A stretch of 35,864 bases of DNA from an uncultured Bacteroidales bacterium. Lineage in GTDB: Bacteria > Bacteroidota > Bacteroidia > Bacteroidales > UBA932. Numbering within the stretch: the stretch's first letter is position 1; every line of letters begins with the position of its first letter. Under the pieces are notes generated by a model that had not been told where the DNA came from, did not search any database, and saw only the letters and a program-made list of their open reading frames with translations. This document shows, in pieces, positions 24,085 through 31,098 of the stretch. The stretch spans positions 1 to 35,864 of the forward strand of contig ONOH01000039.1 in assembly GCA_900319405.1 (NCBI GenBank), in the 5' to 3' direction. A program made the position numbers and the translations under genes.

Positions 24085-26024
24085 TGCGCCTGAAAGGCTG
24101 CATATCCTTTCTGCTATTGTCTGCTTCCTGGTGTGCCGATGCCCAGGAAGCGGACACCCTTGTGGCCGCGCAGGTTTTCTCGGTAAAAGCGCTACCCATC
24201 ATCCGCGCCGCCGAGGAAGTTCTCTTCCAGGAGCTTCCGGCCGCCCCTGCCCAACTGGCCGATGCCCTGCGCCGCTTTACCGGCGTGCAGGTGAAGGATT
24301 ACGGCGGTGTCGGCGGTCTTAAAACCGTGAATGTAAGGAGCTTAGGGAGCGAGCATGTGGGCATCTTCCTGGATGGAATCCAGATCGACAATGCCCAGAA
24401 TATGCAGGTGGACCTGGGCCGATTCTCCGTGGAAGGGCTGGAAGCCGTCTCCCTTTATAACGGTCAGAAGTCCATGAGGCTGCAGACCGCCAAGGAATAC
24501 GCCGCCGGGGCTGCCGTCTACCTGAGGACGGCGCCCCCCCGCGACAATGCCCTTCGCCTGAGTTTGCGGGGTGGTTCCTTCGGCACCGTCAACCCTTCCG
24601 TCACCTGGGAGCGGAAGCTGGGGCCGCTGATGCTCCGCGCCGCCACCGAATTCGTCGGCAGCAACGGCCGCTACAAGTATCCCTGCTTCGACACGACGCT
24701 GGTCCGGGAAAACGGAGACATCCGCAGCCTGCGCCTGGAAACGCAGCTGTTCGGAAATCCTGCGGGCGGGCAGTGGCGCCTGCACCTGTACACTTACGGC
24801 TCTGAAAGGGGGTTTCCGGGCCCCGTGATCCGCCGGGCGCAGGGATTTCCCTTCAGTGCCGAGCGGCAGGCCGACCAGGACATCCTCTTCCAGGGGTCCT
24901 GGAGGCAGGACTGGAGCGAGCGCTACGCGACGGCCCTGCGTTTCAAGTATGCCAACAATTACACCCACTACAATACGCATCCGGAAAAGAATCCGATGGC
25001 CCTTCCCTACGACCTGCATTACCGGCAGCAGTCGGTTTACGCCTCCCTTTCCCAGTCCTACAGCATCTGCGATTCCTGGTCGGCGGACCTGGGCAGCGAT
25101 TTCCAGCACAATGCGCTGACCTCCGACGTGGGGCAGTTTGTCCATCCCCGCCGCAACACCTTCACGGCCGCCTTGGCCACACGCCTGGTCCGGGAGACTT
25201 TCCGGCTGGCCGCCCACCTGGTATACCAGGGGGCTTGGGACCATTTTGATGCCCGGAATGCCGGAGGATGGATGCGGGAAAATAGCTACCGAAGTGCCTG
25301 GATGCCCTCCTTAAGCGTTTTTTACCACCCCTTCCCCTGGCTGGAGGCCGATGCTTTTGTCAAACGCAGCTACCGCCTCCCCAGCTTCAACGACCTCTAT
25401 TACAGTCTGATGGGGAACTCGCAGCTGGAGGCCGAATCGGCCCTTCAGACGGGCCTCAATCTGAGATTCCGGAGATCCAGCAGGGAGTGGAACTGGTCCC
25501 TTCTCCTTAGTCCTTACTATAACCGGGTGGCCAACAAGATCGTCGCCATTCCCACATCCTCGCAGTTCCGCTGGACGATGCTCAACCTGGGGCTGGCGGA
25601 TATCACCGGCGCAGACCTGCGGGCCAGGGGCGGCTTCCGCCGGGGAGACTGGGGTCTGTCCCTGACGCTGCGCTACAGCTTCCAGCAGGCACTGGACCAC
25701 AGTACTTCCGGAAGCCTGACCTGGGGGAACCAGATTCCCTACATCCCCCTTCACAGCGGGAATGCCGACCTGCAGCTGGACTGGCGTGCCTGGACCCTGG
25801 CATGGAACAGCAACCTCTGCGGGGAAAGGTGGTCCCGGAGCGCCAATACAGCCGACTATCACCTGCCTCCCTGGAGCCTGAGCGACGTTTCCCTTTCCTA
25901 CCGCTGGAGAAAATGGCGTACGGTCCTTCTTCTACGGAATGTCTTCGACAAAGCCTACCAGGTGGTGCAAGGGTATCCGATGCCCGGATTCAACGGAATG
26001 CTATCTCTCGAATACAATTTATAA
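24057..26024 (+). CDS. btuB: TonB-dependent receptor, BtuB-like
   Basis: A 655-residue outer-membrane receptor. A signal peptide is visible (VRLKGCISFLLLSASWCADA), then the plug domain (ADALRRFTGVQVKDYGGVGGLKTVNVRSLGSEHVGIFLDG, about residues 67-106) and a C-terminal barrel ending in the aromatic-rich LRNVFDKAYQVVQGYPMPGFNGMLSLEYNL. It has no N-terminal carboxypeptidase-like extension, unlike SusC proteins, matching BtuB-type receptors. Energy comes from TonB, and the likely cargo is B12 given the riboswitch and BtuG. The start is uncertain: ATG 24057 lies inside btuG, while GTG 24084 overlaps the btuG stop (TAGTG) and gives a cleaner signal peptide. Confidence 0.87.
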   Translation: MPGSLRPVLVRLKGCISFLLLSASWCADAQEADTLVAAQVFSVKALPIIRAAEEVLFQELPAAPAQLADALRRFTGVQVKDYGGVGGLKTVNVRSLGSEHVGIFLDGIQIDNAQNMQVDLGRFSVEGLEAVSLYNGQKSMRLQTAKEYAAGAAVYLRTAPPRDNALRLSLRGGSFGTVNPSVTWERKLGPLMLRAATEFVGSNGRYKYPCFDTTLVRENGDIRSLRLETQLFGNPAGGQWRLHLYTYGSERGFPGPVIRRAQGFPFSAERQADQDILFQGSWRQDWSERYATALRFKYANNYTHYNTHPEKNPMALPYDLHYRQQSVYASLSQSYSICDSWSADLGSDFQHNALTSDVGQFVHPRRNTFTAALATRLVRETFRLAAHLVYQGAWDHFDARNAGGWMRENSYRSAWMPSLSVFYHPFPWLEADAFVKRSYRLPSFNDLYYSLMGNSQLEAESALQTGLNLRFRRSSREWNWSLLLSPYYNRVANKIVAIPTSSQFRWTMLNLGLADITGADLRARGGFRRGDWGLSLTLRYSFQQALDHSTSGSLTWGNQIPYIPLHSGNADLQLDWRAWTLAWNSNLCGERWSRSANTADYHLPPWSLSDVSLSYRWRKWRTVLLLRNVFDKAYQVVQGYPMPGFNGMLSLEYNL

Positions 26025-26028
26025 AGCT

Positions 26029-26823
26029 ATGCTTCTGAGTCTTTTATATGTCCTGATTTCCGGCATTGCCCTGCCGGTGGGCGGCATCCAGATGCAGTAT
26101 CTGTGGCGCAATCAGCTGGGCGATGTCTATAGCCTGGGCCTTGGCAGCGCCGCCTGCCTGGGCGCTGCGGCAGCCACCATGTCGGGCTGGTGTTCGCTTA
26201 CCGTGGGCAGTTTTGTGTGCACCCTCATCTGCACCCTCATCTGCTTTTTCGTGACGCTCAAGGTCAATACCCAGCAGCTCATTACTTTCGGAATCCTCTT
26301 CGGGACCTTCATCGGCTCGCTGGGGACCATTGTGGTTACCAATGCGCCCAACGGGGACCTGCTCAAACAGTACTATCTCTGGGGGGCGGCCAACTTCCGC
26401 CTGGAAGGAGTGACCACCTCCGACATCCTCTTCTCCCTGGCGCTCTTTGCCGTTGGGCTGGGCGCCGCCCTGTCAAAAGCGGGTCTGCTTACCCGCCATT
26501 TCAAGGAGGAGACGGAGATATCGGCCATGGGAAAGGCCTTGCTGCTGCTGGCTATCATGTGCCTGGTAACCAGTGCGGTCAGCATCTGCGGCCCTATAGG
26601 TTTCATTTCCCTGGGCGTCCCCAACCTGAGCCGGCTCATCTGCAAAAGCAAGGACATCCGGATGCACTACCTCATCAGCAGCGCCATGGGGGTGGGCCTT
26701 CTGCTTATCACCTACCTGGTGGTCCAGTACGTAAACTTTGGCATTTACCTGCCCATCAGCGCCACGATGGCCATTCTGGCACTGCCGCTGATGGCGATGA
26801 TCTTCGTCAAGGGAGAAAAGTAA
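26029..26823 (+). CDS. Short BtuC/FecCD-type ABC permease
   Basis: A 264-residue polytopic inner-membrane protein of the FecCD family, which includes BtuC. The diagnostic C-terminal stretch is CGPIGFISLGVPNLSRLI, with Asn where the usual ...VPH motif has His. The N-terminus (LISGIALPVGGIQMQYLWRNQLGD) aligns with the middle of BtuC, so about 60-70 residues, including the first helix or two, are missing; the receptor gene ends four bases upstream, leaving no room for them. No ATPase (BtuD) or binding protein (BtuF) gene is adjacent. It is probably the inner-membrane B12 permease of this operon, working with an ATPase encoded elsewhere, or a decaying copy. The ATG at 26029 is preferred over an upstream in-frame ATG inside btuB. 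Confidence 0.78.
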   Translation: MLLSLLYVLISGIALPVGGIQMQYLWRNQLGDVYSLGLGSAACLGAAAATMSGWCSLTVGSFVCTLICTLICFFVTLKVNTQQLITFGILFGTFIGSLGTIVVTNAPNGDLLKQYYLWGAANFRLEGVTTSDILFSLALFAVGLGAALSKAGLLTRHFKEETEISAMGKALLLLAIMCLVTSAVSICGPIGFISLGVPNLSRLICKSKDIRMHYLISSAMGVGLLLITYLVVQYVNFGIYLPISATMAILALPLMAMIFVKGEK

Positions 26824-26826
26824 GGG

Positions 26827-26982
26827 GCTGTTTTGAAATGGTTGCCGAAGTTTGTTATATGGATTTTTCAAGACAGTTTCGCCTTTGGAAGAGGGAGCGA
26901 AGCCGTAGCTACGTGACCGATGAGAAAGGTGAAAATGGCCGGAAAGGTCGTGTAAATAACAAGAGCAATTATTTCAAAAAGC
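26827..26982. mobile_element. Possible MITE-like element
   Basis: GCTGTTTTGAAATGGTTGC at 26827-26845 and the complement of 26965-26982 (GCTTTTTGAAATAATTGC) form imperfect terminal inverted repeats around about 120 bases without a recognisable gene. No transposase is encoded. An open frame of about 90 codons from 26838 runs through it, but its protein looks random. Target-site duplication is not evident. The element directly follows the permease stop. Confidence 0.4.
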
Positions 26983-27094
26983 TTATGAACGCATGTGCCT
27001 TTTCACGGCGCAAAGAAGGTCTTTTTTGTATTTCGGCCAGCCCGCCCATGCAAAATCGCCACAATTGGGGATGTTTCCGCTTGTGGCAATGCCG

Positions 27095-27102
27095 TATCTT
27101 TG
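27095..27102 (+). promoter_or_regulatory. -7 promoter element before a broken small frame
   Basis: TATCTTTG (27095-27102) ends four bases before the ATG at 27107, so a transcript would be almost leaderless. A 7-bp inverted repeat, GCCACAA/TTGTGGC, lies just upstream (27058-27088). The rest of 26983-27094 holds nothing I recognise. Confidence 0.5.
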
Positions 27103-27106
27103 CCGT

Positions 27107-27240
27107 ATGAATACACTGAACTTCTTTACTACGTTCCGCCCCACGTAGCCTTTGCGCTGTTTATGTGGTCGTTCCATTCCTACGGCACCGCCGACCGCGA
27201 CTACAAGAAGCGTGTGCCGCGCTATTTTTTGTTTTTCTGA
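27107..27240 (+). pseudogene. Remnant of a small frameshifted gene
   Basis: The frame opening at 27107 reads MNTLNFFTTFRPT and stops at 27148. The next frame continues sensibly as HVAFALFMWSFHSYGTADRD up to a stop at 27240. Joining the two at about 27142 would give a 44-residue peptide with one hydrophobic stretch. I do not recognise it. The -7 element placed four bases upstream suggests it was once a real transcribed gene. Confidence 0.3.
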
Positions 27241-27263
27241 TAACCCGTAAAACCTTTACGACT

Positions 27264-27461
27264 ATGTTTTGGGACAAAGCAGCTTTGATTTACGATTTTT
27301 TTGAAAAGAACTATAACGGAAAGGTATATCGCGGGACGGGAATGGCTGTGGCCGAAGACATCCTATATGGAGACATGCACCCAAAACTTCTCTGGGGGCG
27401 CACCCAGACCCTCGGCAAGGGCGGATCGTGCTGCGACTTCAAGATCAGCGTAAAAAGATGA
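27264..27461 (+). CDS. Chimeric ORF: methyltransferase start joined to ATC-hydrolase end
   Basis: A 65-residue frame. The first 33 residues (MFWDKAALIYDFFEKNYNGK, then VYRGTGMAVAEDI) match the N-terminus of a common class I SAM-dependent methyltransferase, but the SAM-binding glycine motif that should follow is missing. The last 30 residues (PKLLWGRTQTLGKGGSCCDF and ISVKR) resemble the C-terminus of L-2-amino-thiazoline-4-carboxylic acid (ATC) hydrolase-family proteins, a full member of which lies just downstream. The likely origin is a deletion that joined two genes in frame. No activity is expected. Its TGA overlaps the ATG of a small frame at 27458 (ATGA). Confidence 0.5.
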   Translation: MFWDKAALIYDFFEKNYNGKVYRGTGMAVAEDILYGDMHPKLLWGRTQTLGKGGSCCDFKISVKR

Positions 27462-27598
27462 AAAACGACAGGGACGCAGACGGGAACAAACGACTTGACA
27501 CCAAAAACCCGGACAAAAGCCTGCGTATGGTGCATTGCGACGAAGTCGTGCTATTCACAGGCCTGAAACACAATGCCCGGAAACAATGCTGGGACTGA
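27458..27598 (+). CDS. Small ORF of 46 residues, unknown
   Basis: ATG at 27458 overlaps the preceding stop by ATGA, which is the only support for translation. The peptide begins MKNDRDADGNKRLDTKNPDK, is very polar, and has Cys in VHCDEVVLF and KQCWD. I do not recognise it. It may be a remnant of a gene lost in the deletion that made the preceding chimera, or a chance frame. Confidence 0.25.
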   Translation: MKNDRDADGNKRLDTKNPDKSLRMVHCDEVVLFTGLKHNARKQCWD

Positions 27599-27643
27599 GC
27601 GGACATTTCACCTGGAAAAAACTGGAATAAAAAGGACTCGATT

Positions 27644-28243
27644 ATGGCCAGAACCTTCACCGCAAAGAGCATGATGAAAGACAGCCGCTTCCGGGCTTTC
27701 TTCAAGACCTGCGACGAGAAAAAACTGCATGACATCGAACCCCGCGTGGCGCAACTCATCCGCGAAGAACAGGCGTTTTGCGTGCCGATCAACCGGCCGA
27801 ACCTGTGCAACCTGTTCTGTGCCCTGGCGCTGTACCAGTCGGACCTCTCCGAAGGCATCGATGCGGAAGTCTCACGGGAGAGAATCGTCGGCATCATGGA
27901 AACCCACCTGATTCCGCGCAAGCGGATGTTCCAGCGCATGGCGTCCATCCCGGGCATATTTCCGCTCCTACGGAAGTGGATCCCGAAGCTGATGATGAAA
28001 GGAAACGGTCACGGATGGGACAGCGCCGAGCTGGATCTGGGCAAGGATGTCTGCGCCTTCGATACGCGGCAGTGCATTTTCGCCACCATATTCCGAAAGC
28101 AGGGCGTTCCCGAGCTGGGCCCCTGCTTCTGCCGCATCGACGACTATCTCTACAGCGAATTACCCGGCATTGATTTCCGGCGGAGCGGCACCTGCTGCCG
28201 CGGCGATGCCTGCTGCGATTTCCGCTTTATCCGCCGCCGCTAA
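27644..28243 (+). CDS. ATC-hydrolase-family protein
   Basis: A 199-residue protein of the L-2-amino-thiazoline-4-carboxylic acid hydrolase family, named after a Pseudomonas enzyme that opens a thiazoline ring on the way to L-cysteine; most homologues are uncharacterised. The family end is clear: FDTRQCIFATIFRKQGVPEL, then CFCRIDDYLYSELPGIDFRR and TCCRGDACCDFRF. Several cysteines cluster in this half. It is probably cytoplasmic. A related C-terminal fragment occurs at 27360-27461, so two family members may once have been adjacent. No promoter element is evident. The ZIP gene follows after 60 bases. Confidence 0.75.
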   Translation: MARTFTAKSMMKDSRFRAFFKTCDEKKLHDIEPRVAQLIREEQAFCVPINRPNLCNLFCALALYQSDLSEGIDAEVSRERIVGIMETHLIPRKRMFQRMASIPGIFPLLRKWIPKLMMKGNGHGWDSAELDLGKDVCAFDTRQCIFATIFRKQGVPELGPCFCRIDDYLYSELPGIDFRRSGTCCRGDACCDFRFIRRR

Positions 28244-28303
28244 GGGGGATTTGGCCGGACGGCGGATTCTTCGTACCTTAGCGCTAAAATATATGGCCAA
28301 GCT

Positions 28304-29068
28304 ATGAACCCGGTATTTGCTGCACTGATGATTCCGTTCCTGGGGACCGCCCTGGGCTCGGCATTCGTATTCTTCATGAAGCGGGACATGCCGCCGCTGG
28401 TGCAGAAAGTGCTGCTGGGCTTCGCCTCGGGCGTGATGGTGGCCGCCTCGGTGTGGTCGCTGATCATGCCGGCCATCGGCATGGGGGAGGGAAGCACCGC
28501 CGTGGTGCCGCCGCTCATCGGTCTGCTGGGTGGTTTTGCGTTCCTGCTGCTCATTGATTATATTACGCCGCATATCCACGTCAGCGGGGAGGCGGAGGGG
28601 CCGAAGAGCCGCTTGTCCCGTACCGCCAAGCTGGCGCTGGCCGTCACGATTCACAATTTTCCGGAAGGAATGGCCGTGGGTGTGGCGATTGCGGGCGCGT
28701 TGACGGCGGATTTCAATATGGCCGCGGCGCTGGCCCTGTCGCTGGGTATCGCCCTCCAGAACGTCCCGGAGGGAGCGGTTATCTCCATGCCGCTGCGCGC
28801 GGAGGGCAATTCGCGCCTGAAGGCTTTCGGTATCGGTGCCTTCAGCGGTATCGTCGAGCCGCTCGGCGGGGCGCTGGTCCTGCTGATGGCGACTTCGATC
28901 CTGGGCATCATGCCGTACTTGCTCTCCTTCGCGGCCGGTGCCATGCTCTATGTGGTTGTGGAAGAATTGATTCCCGAATATTCCCAGGGCCGGCACTCCA
29001 ACATCGGTACCATCGGTTTTGCCCTCGGCTTTGCGCTGATGATGGCGCTGGATGTGGTGTTGGCTTAG
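28304..29068 (+). CDS. ZIP-family metal transporter
   Basis: A 254-residue inner-membrane protein with about eight hydrophobic helices that imports divalent metal such as zinc. The metal site is visible in helix four (TIHNFPEGMAVG) and helix five (LQNVPEGAVISMPL). A His-containing loop, ITPHIHVSGEAEGPKSR, lies between helices three and four. The length and features fit the GufA-type bacterial ZIP branch. It is separated from the ATC-hydrolase-family gene by 60 bases. A 320-base stretch without genes, holding the second 115-bp repeat, follows. Confidence 0.93.
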   Translation: MNPVFAALMIPFLGTALGSAFVFFMKRDMPPLVQKVLLGFASGVMVAASVWSLIMPAIGMGEGSTAVVPPLIGLLGGFAFLLLIDYITPHIHVSGEAEGPKSRLSRTAKLALAVTIHNFPEGMAVGVAIAGALTADFNMAAALALSLGIALQNVPEGAVISMPLRAEGNSRLKAFGIGAFSGIVEPLGGALVLLMATSILGIMPYLLSFAAGAMLYVVVEELIPEYSQGRHSNIGTIGFALGFALMMALDVVLA

Positions 29069-29131
29069 CGTTTCAAGTATTGCCGGTAGCGGGTGATCTC
29101 ACGCTCCCAGATCTGCATAGGAGGGTAGGGC

Positions 29132-29246
29132 GGGGGCATATCGCCCCAACCTCCGTGTGCACCAGGGGGCGATTTTGCACACGAAGTCGGCCATATGGAC
29201 GGTCGGTGTGCACCAGGGGGCGATTTTGCACACCGGGAGCACGGCC
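29132..29246 (-). repeat. 115-bp structured repeat, copy 2 (inverted)
   Basis: The reverse complement of 22496-22610 with about eight differences. The 28-base units are at 29155-29182 and 29206-29233, here nearly identical to each other, and the terminal hairpin is GGGGCATATCGCCCC (29133-29147). It lies between the ends of the convergent ZIP and CYTH genes. The remaining bases of 29069-29388 hold no gene I can support, although short frames run through the repeat on both strands. Confidence 0.85.
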
Positions 29247-29383
29247 TCTCCGCTGCTCTCAGCGCGTTCAGTGGAGCAAATCCGCTCGTTGAAACGCCTG
29301 GGACCCGCCACCGAAGTCCGCGGAAACGGGAACGGAAAGGACTGGCAATAGCACGACCCTGGCGCTGCGGTAAGAGCAACCCC

Positions 29384-29409
29384 CACCCCTACCAGTGTTT
29401 GTAGGGGTG
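29384..29409 (-). terminator. Hairpin spanning the CYTH stop codon
   Basis: CACCCCTAC (29384-29392) and GTAGGGGTG (29401-29409) form a perfect 9-bp stem with an 8-base loop that includes the CYTH stop codon. No T-run follows on the minus strand. It may stabilise the 3' end or act as a weak terminator. Confidence 0.35.
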
Positions 29410-29859
29410 ATGAAGAAGGTAGGAATTGTAGTAGCGGGGGTCGCCGGTGACTTCTTCTCCCAGCCAGGCGGGGCGCTCGAAGGGCTGGTCCGGACTGTCC
29501 AGCTCTATCTCCGCCATCACCAGGCCCTCGTTGTCCCCGTAAAACTCGTCCACCTCGAAGTACTTTCCCGGGCCTGCCGGAACCAGGTGGCGGGTTTTGT
29601 CGATGGCGCCGCCGCGGCACAGAAGGAAGAGTTCCTCGGCATCGGAAAGGGGAATCTCCCGTTCCCATTCGTAGCGGGAAACGCCGTCCCGGGAAGGGCC
29701 TTTAATGGTTAGGAAGCCTTGCCCGTCCCGGATGCGGACACGGACGGTATTGCCTCCGTCATGGGCGATATAGCCCTGCCGGATGCGGTAAGTCTTTACT
29801 GAAAAACGCTTGAAAACGGCATCCCGGACCAGGAATTTTCGTTCAATCTCGTAGTGCAT
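29389..29859 (-). CDS. CYTH-domain protein (triphosphate tunnel family)
   Basis: A 156-residue CYTH protein: the ExExK motif is EIERK in MHYEIERKFLV, followed by charged strand motifs VRVRIRDGQGFLTIKG, YEWEREIP and MAEIELDS that line the triphosphate tunnel. Bacterial members are inorganic triphosphatases or class IV adenylate cyclases; short stand-alone members like this one are most often triphosphatases. The ATG at 29859 is preferred because it overlaps the nadD stop (TAATG); another in-frame ATG lies four codons upstream. It is co-transcribed with nadD. Confidence 0.9.
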   Translation of the reverse strand: MHYEIERKFLVRDAVFKRFSVKTYRIRQGYIAHDGGNTVRVRIRDGQGFLTIKGPSRDGVSRYEWEREIPLSDAEELFLLCRGGAIDKTRHLVPAGPGKYFEVDEFYGDNEGLVMAEIELDSPDQPFERPAWLGEEVTGDPRYYNSYLLHHPYKHW

Positions 29860-30416
29860 TACATCAACCATTTTGACATGTCCAAACCTTTTTCCATCCC
29901 CTCCCGGATCCGGGTGGAGGAAATGTTCACCAGCGGGGCTTTGAGAAGCGTGATCCGGTAGGAGGGGTTCTCCTTCAGGAGCCGGGCCCTGTCGTGCCCG
30001 CGGTGATAGCCCTTGCGGGGGAACACCACGACTCCGTACTCAAGGAGAATGCGCTCGTGGAAGCGCCATCCCATAAAATGGGCCAGGTTGTCGGCCCCGA
30101 TGACCAGGGTGAAATCGTTCTGCGGCTCCCTTTCCTTAAGGGCATCCAGCGTGCGGATGGTGTACTGGGGCGGCGGCATTCTGAGCTCGATGTCCTGCAG
30201 GGTCACCTTCAGTTCTGGATGACGTGCCACCGCCTCCGCAGCCGCGTCATATCGGTCCTGTCCGGCGGGCAGGCTGTGGGCATCCTTGAAGGGATTCTGC
30301 GGGGTGACTACCAGATAGACCCCGTCGAACCCCGCTTTTTCGGTGAGAAATCGGATGATGGCCAAATGGCCGAGGTGAAGCGGATTGAAGGAACCGCTGT
30401 AAACCGCAATGTTCAT
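29859..30416 (-). CDS. nadD: Nicotinate-nucleotide adenylyltransferase (NadD)
   Basis: A 185-residue nucleotidyltransferase that makes nicotinate adenine dinucleotide in NAD synthesis. The motif SGSFNPLHLGHL (residues 7-18) and the C-terminal ISSTRIREG motif are diagnostic. The start at 30416 gives MNIAVYSGSFNP; a longer frame upstream is translated dispersed repeat and is rejected. Only one base separates the ATG from that repeat (30418-30442). It diverges from gmk across a palindromic promoter and overlaps CYTH by one base. In other Bacteroidales, as I recall, nadD follows gmk in the same direction, so the order here may be inverted. Confidence 0.95.
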   Translation of the reverse strand: MNIAVYSGSFNPLHLGHLAIIRFLTEKAGFDGVYLVVTPQNPFKDAHSLPAGQDRYDAAAEAVARHPELKVTLQDIELRMPPPQYTIRTLDALKEREPQNDFTLVIGADNLAHFMGWRFHERILLEYGVVVFPRKGYHRGHDRARLLKENPSYRITLLKAPLVNISSTRIREGMEKGLDMSKWLM

Positions 30417-30417
30417 A

Positions 30418-30442
30418 GATTCTTCGCTTCGCTCAGAATGAC
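30418..30442 (+). repeat. Dispersed 25-bp repeat, copy 4 (next to the nadD start)
   Basis: This copy begins GATTCTTCGCTTCGCTCAGA and ends ATGAC. It lies between the nadD ATG (30416) and the promoter palindrome (30478-30505), so it forms most of the nadD leader. On the minus strand it is C-rich near the 3' end and does not supply a Shine-Dalgarno sequence. Confidence 0.8.
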
Positions 30443-30477
30443 AATGTGCCCAGGATGAGTTTCCCCTGAATGACAGG

Positions 30478-30505
30478 CAAATATACGATTTTTTTCGTAT
30501 ATTTG
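30478..30505. promoter_or_regulatory. Symmetric divergent promoter, nadD/gmk
   Basis: A perfect 11-bp inverted repeat, CAAATATACGA (30478-30488) and TCGTATATTTG (30495-30505), around six T residues. Each arm contains TATATTTG, an exact -7 element, on its own strand: 30498-30505 for gmk (plus) and 30478-30485 for nadD (minus). The element lies 24 bases before the gmk ATG. No clear -33 TTTG is seen on either side. Confidence 0.65.
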
Positions 30506-30529
30506 TTTGTTTCGACAATCGTTATCGCT

Positions 30530-31093
30530 ATGCCTGGAAAAGTACTCATATTTTCGGCCCCGTCCGGTTCGGGGAAAAGCACCATTGTAAATCATCTGCT
30601 GGGCCTTCACCCGGAGATGGAATTCTCCGTATCGGCCACGTCCCGTCCCCCGCGCGGGGAAGAACAGGACGGTGTGGAATACCTTTTTTATACGGCTGAT
30701 GTCTTCCGCGCCCTGGTGGCCGACGACAAATTCGTGGAATACGAAGAGGTCTATGCCGACCGTTTTTACGGAACCCTCAAGAGCGAGGTGAACCGCATCT
30801 GGTCCAAAGGACACGTCATTGTTTTCGACGTGGACGTCAAGGGCGGTGTCTCCCTCAAGAAGTATTTCGGGGATGCGGCGCTTTCCGTATTCATCCAGGC
30901 CCCTTCCGTGGAAGAACTTCGCCGCCGGCTGGTGGCCCGCGGAACGGACTCGCCGGAGGCCATCGGGCAGCGCGTAGCCAAGGCTTCCGAGGAAATGGCC
31001 TACGCCCCCCGTTTCGACACCATCCTGGTCAACGACGACCTGGCCACCGCCCTCAAGGAGGCGGAAACCCTTGTGGATAACTTCCTTAAATAA
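30530..31093 (+). CDS. gmk: Guanylate kinase
   Basis: A 187-residue enzyme that phosphorylates GMP to GDP. The P-loop is APSGSGKST (residues 10-18); SATSRPPRGEEQDGVEYLF and EYEEVYADRFYGTLKSEV form the GMP-binding region, followed by the VFDVDVKGGVSLKKYF stretch. The ATG at 30530 is preferred because the longer frame upstream covers the promoter palindrome. The S41 peptidase gene starts five bases after its stop, so the two are probably co-transcribed. Confidence 0.96.
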   Translation: MPGKVLIFSAPSGSGKSTIVNHLLGLHPEMEFSVSATSRPPRGEEQDGVEYLFYTADVFRALVADDKFVEYEEVYADRFYGTLKSEVNRIWSKGHVIVFDVDVKGGVSLKKYFGDAALSVFIQAPSVEELRRRLVARGTDSPEAIGQRVAKASEEMAYAPRFDTILVNDDLATALKEAETLVDNFLK

Positions 31094-31098
31094 ATATT

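Noticed and set aside
29069-29388. Short frames on both strands between ZIP and CYTH
   Set aside because: They are translations of the 115-bp repeat; similar peptides arise from the other copy at 22496.
30417-30518. 34-residue N-terminal extension of NadD
   Set aside because: It is made of the dispersed repeat and the promoter palindrome; NadD proteins start at the MNIAVYSGSF position.
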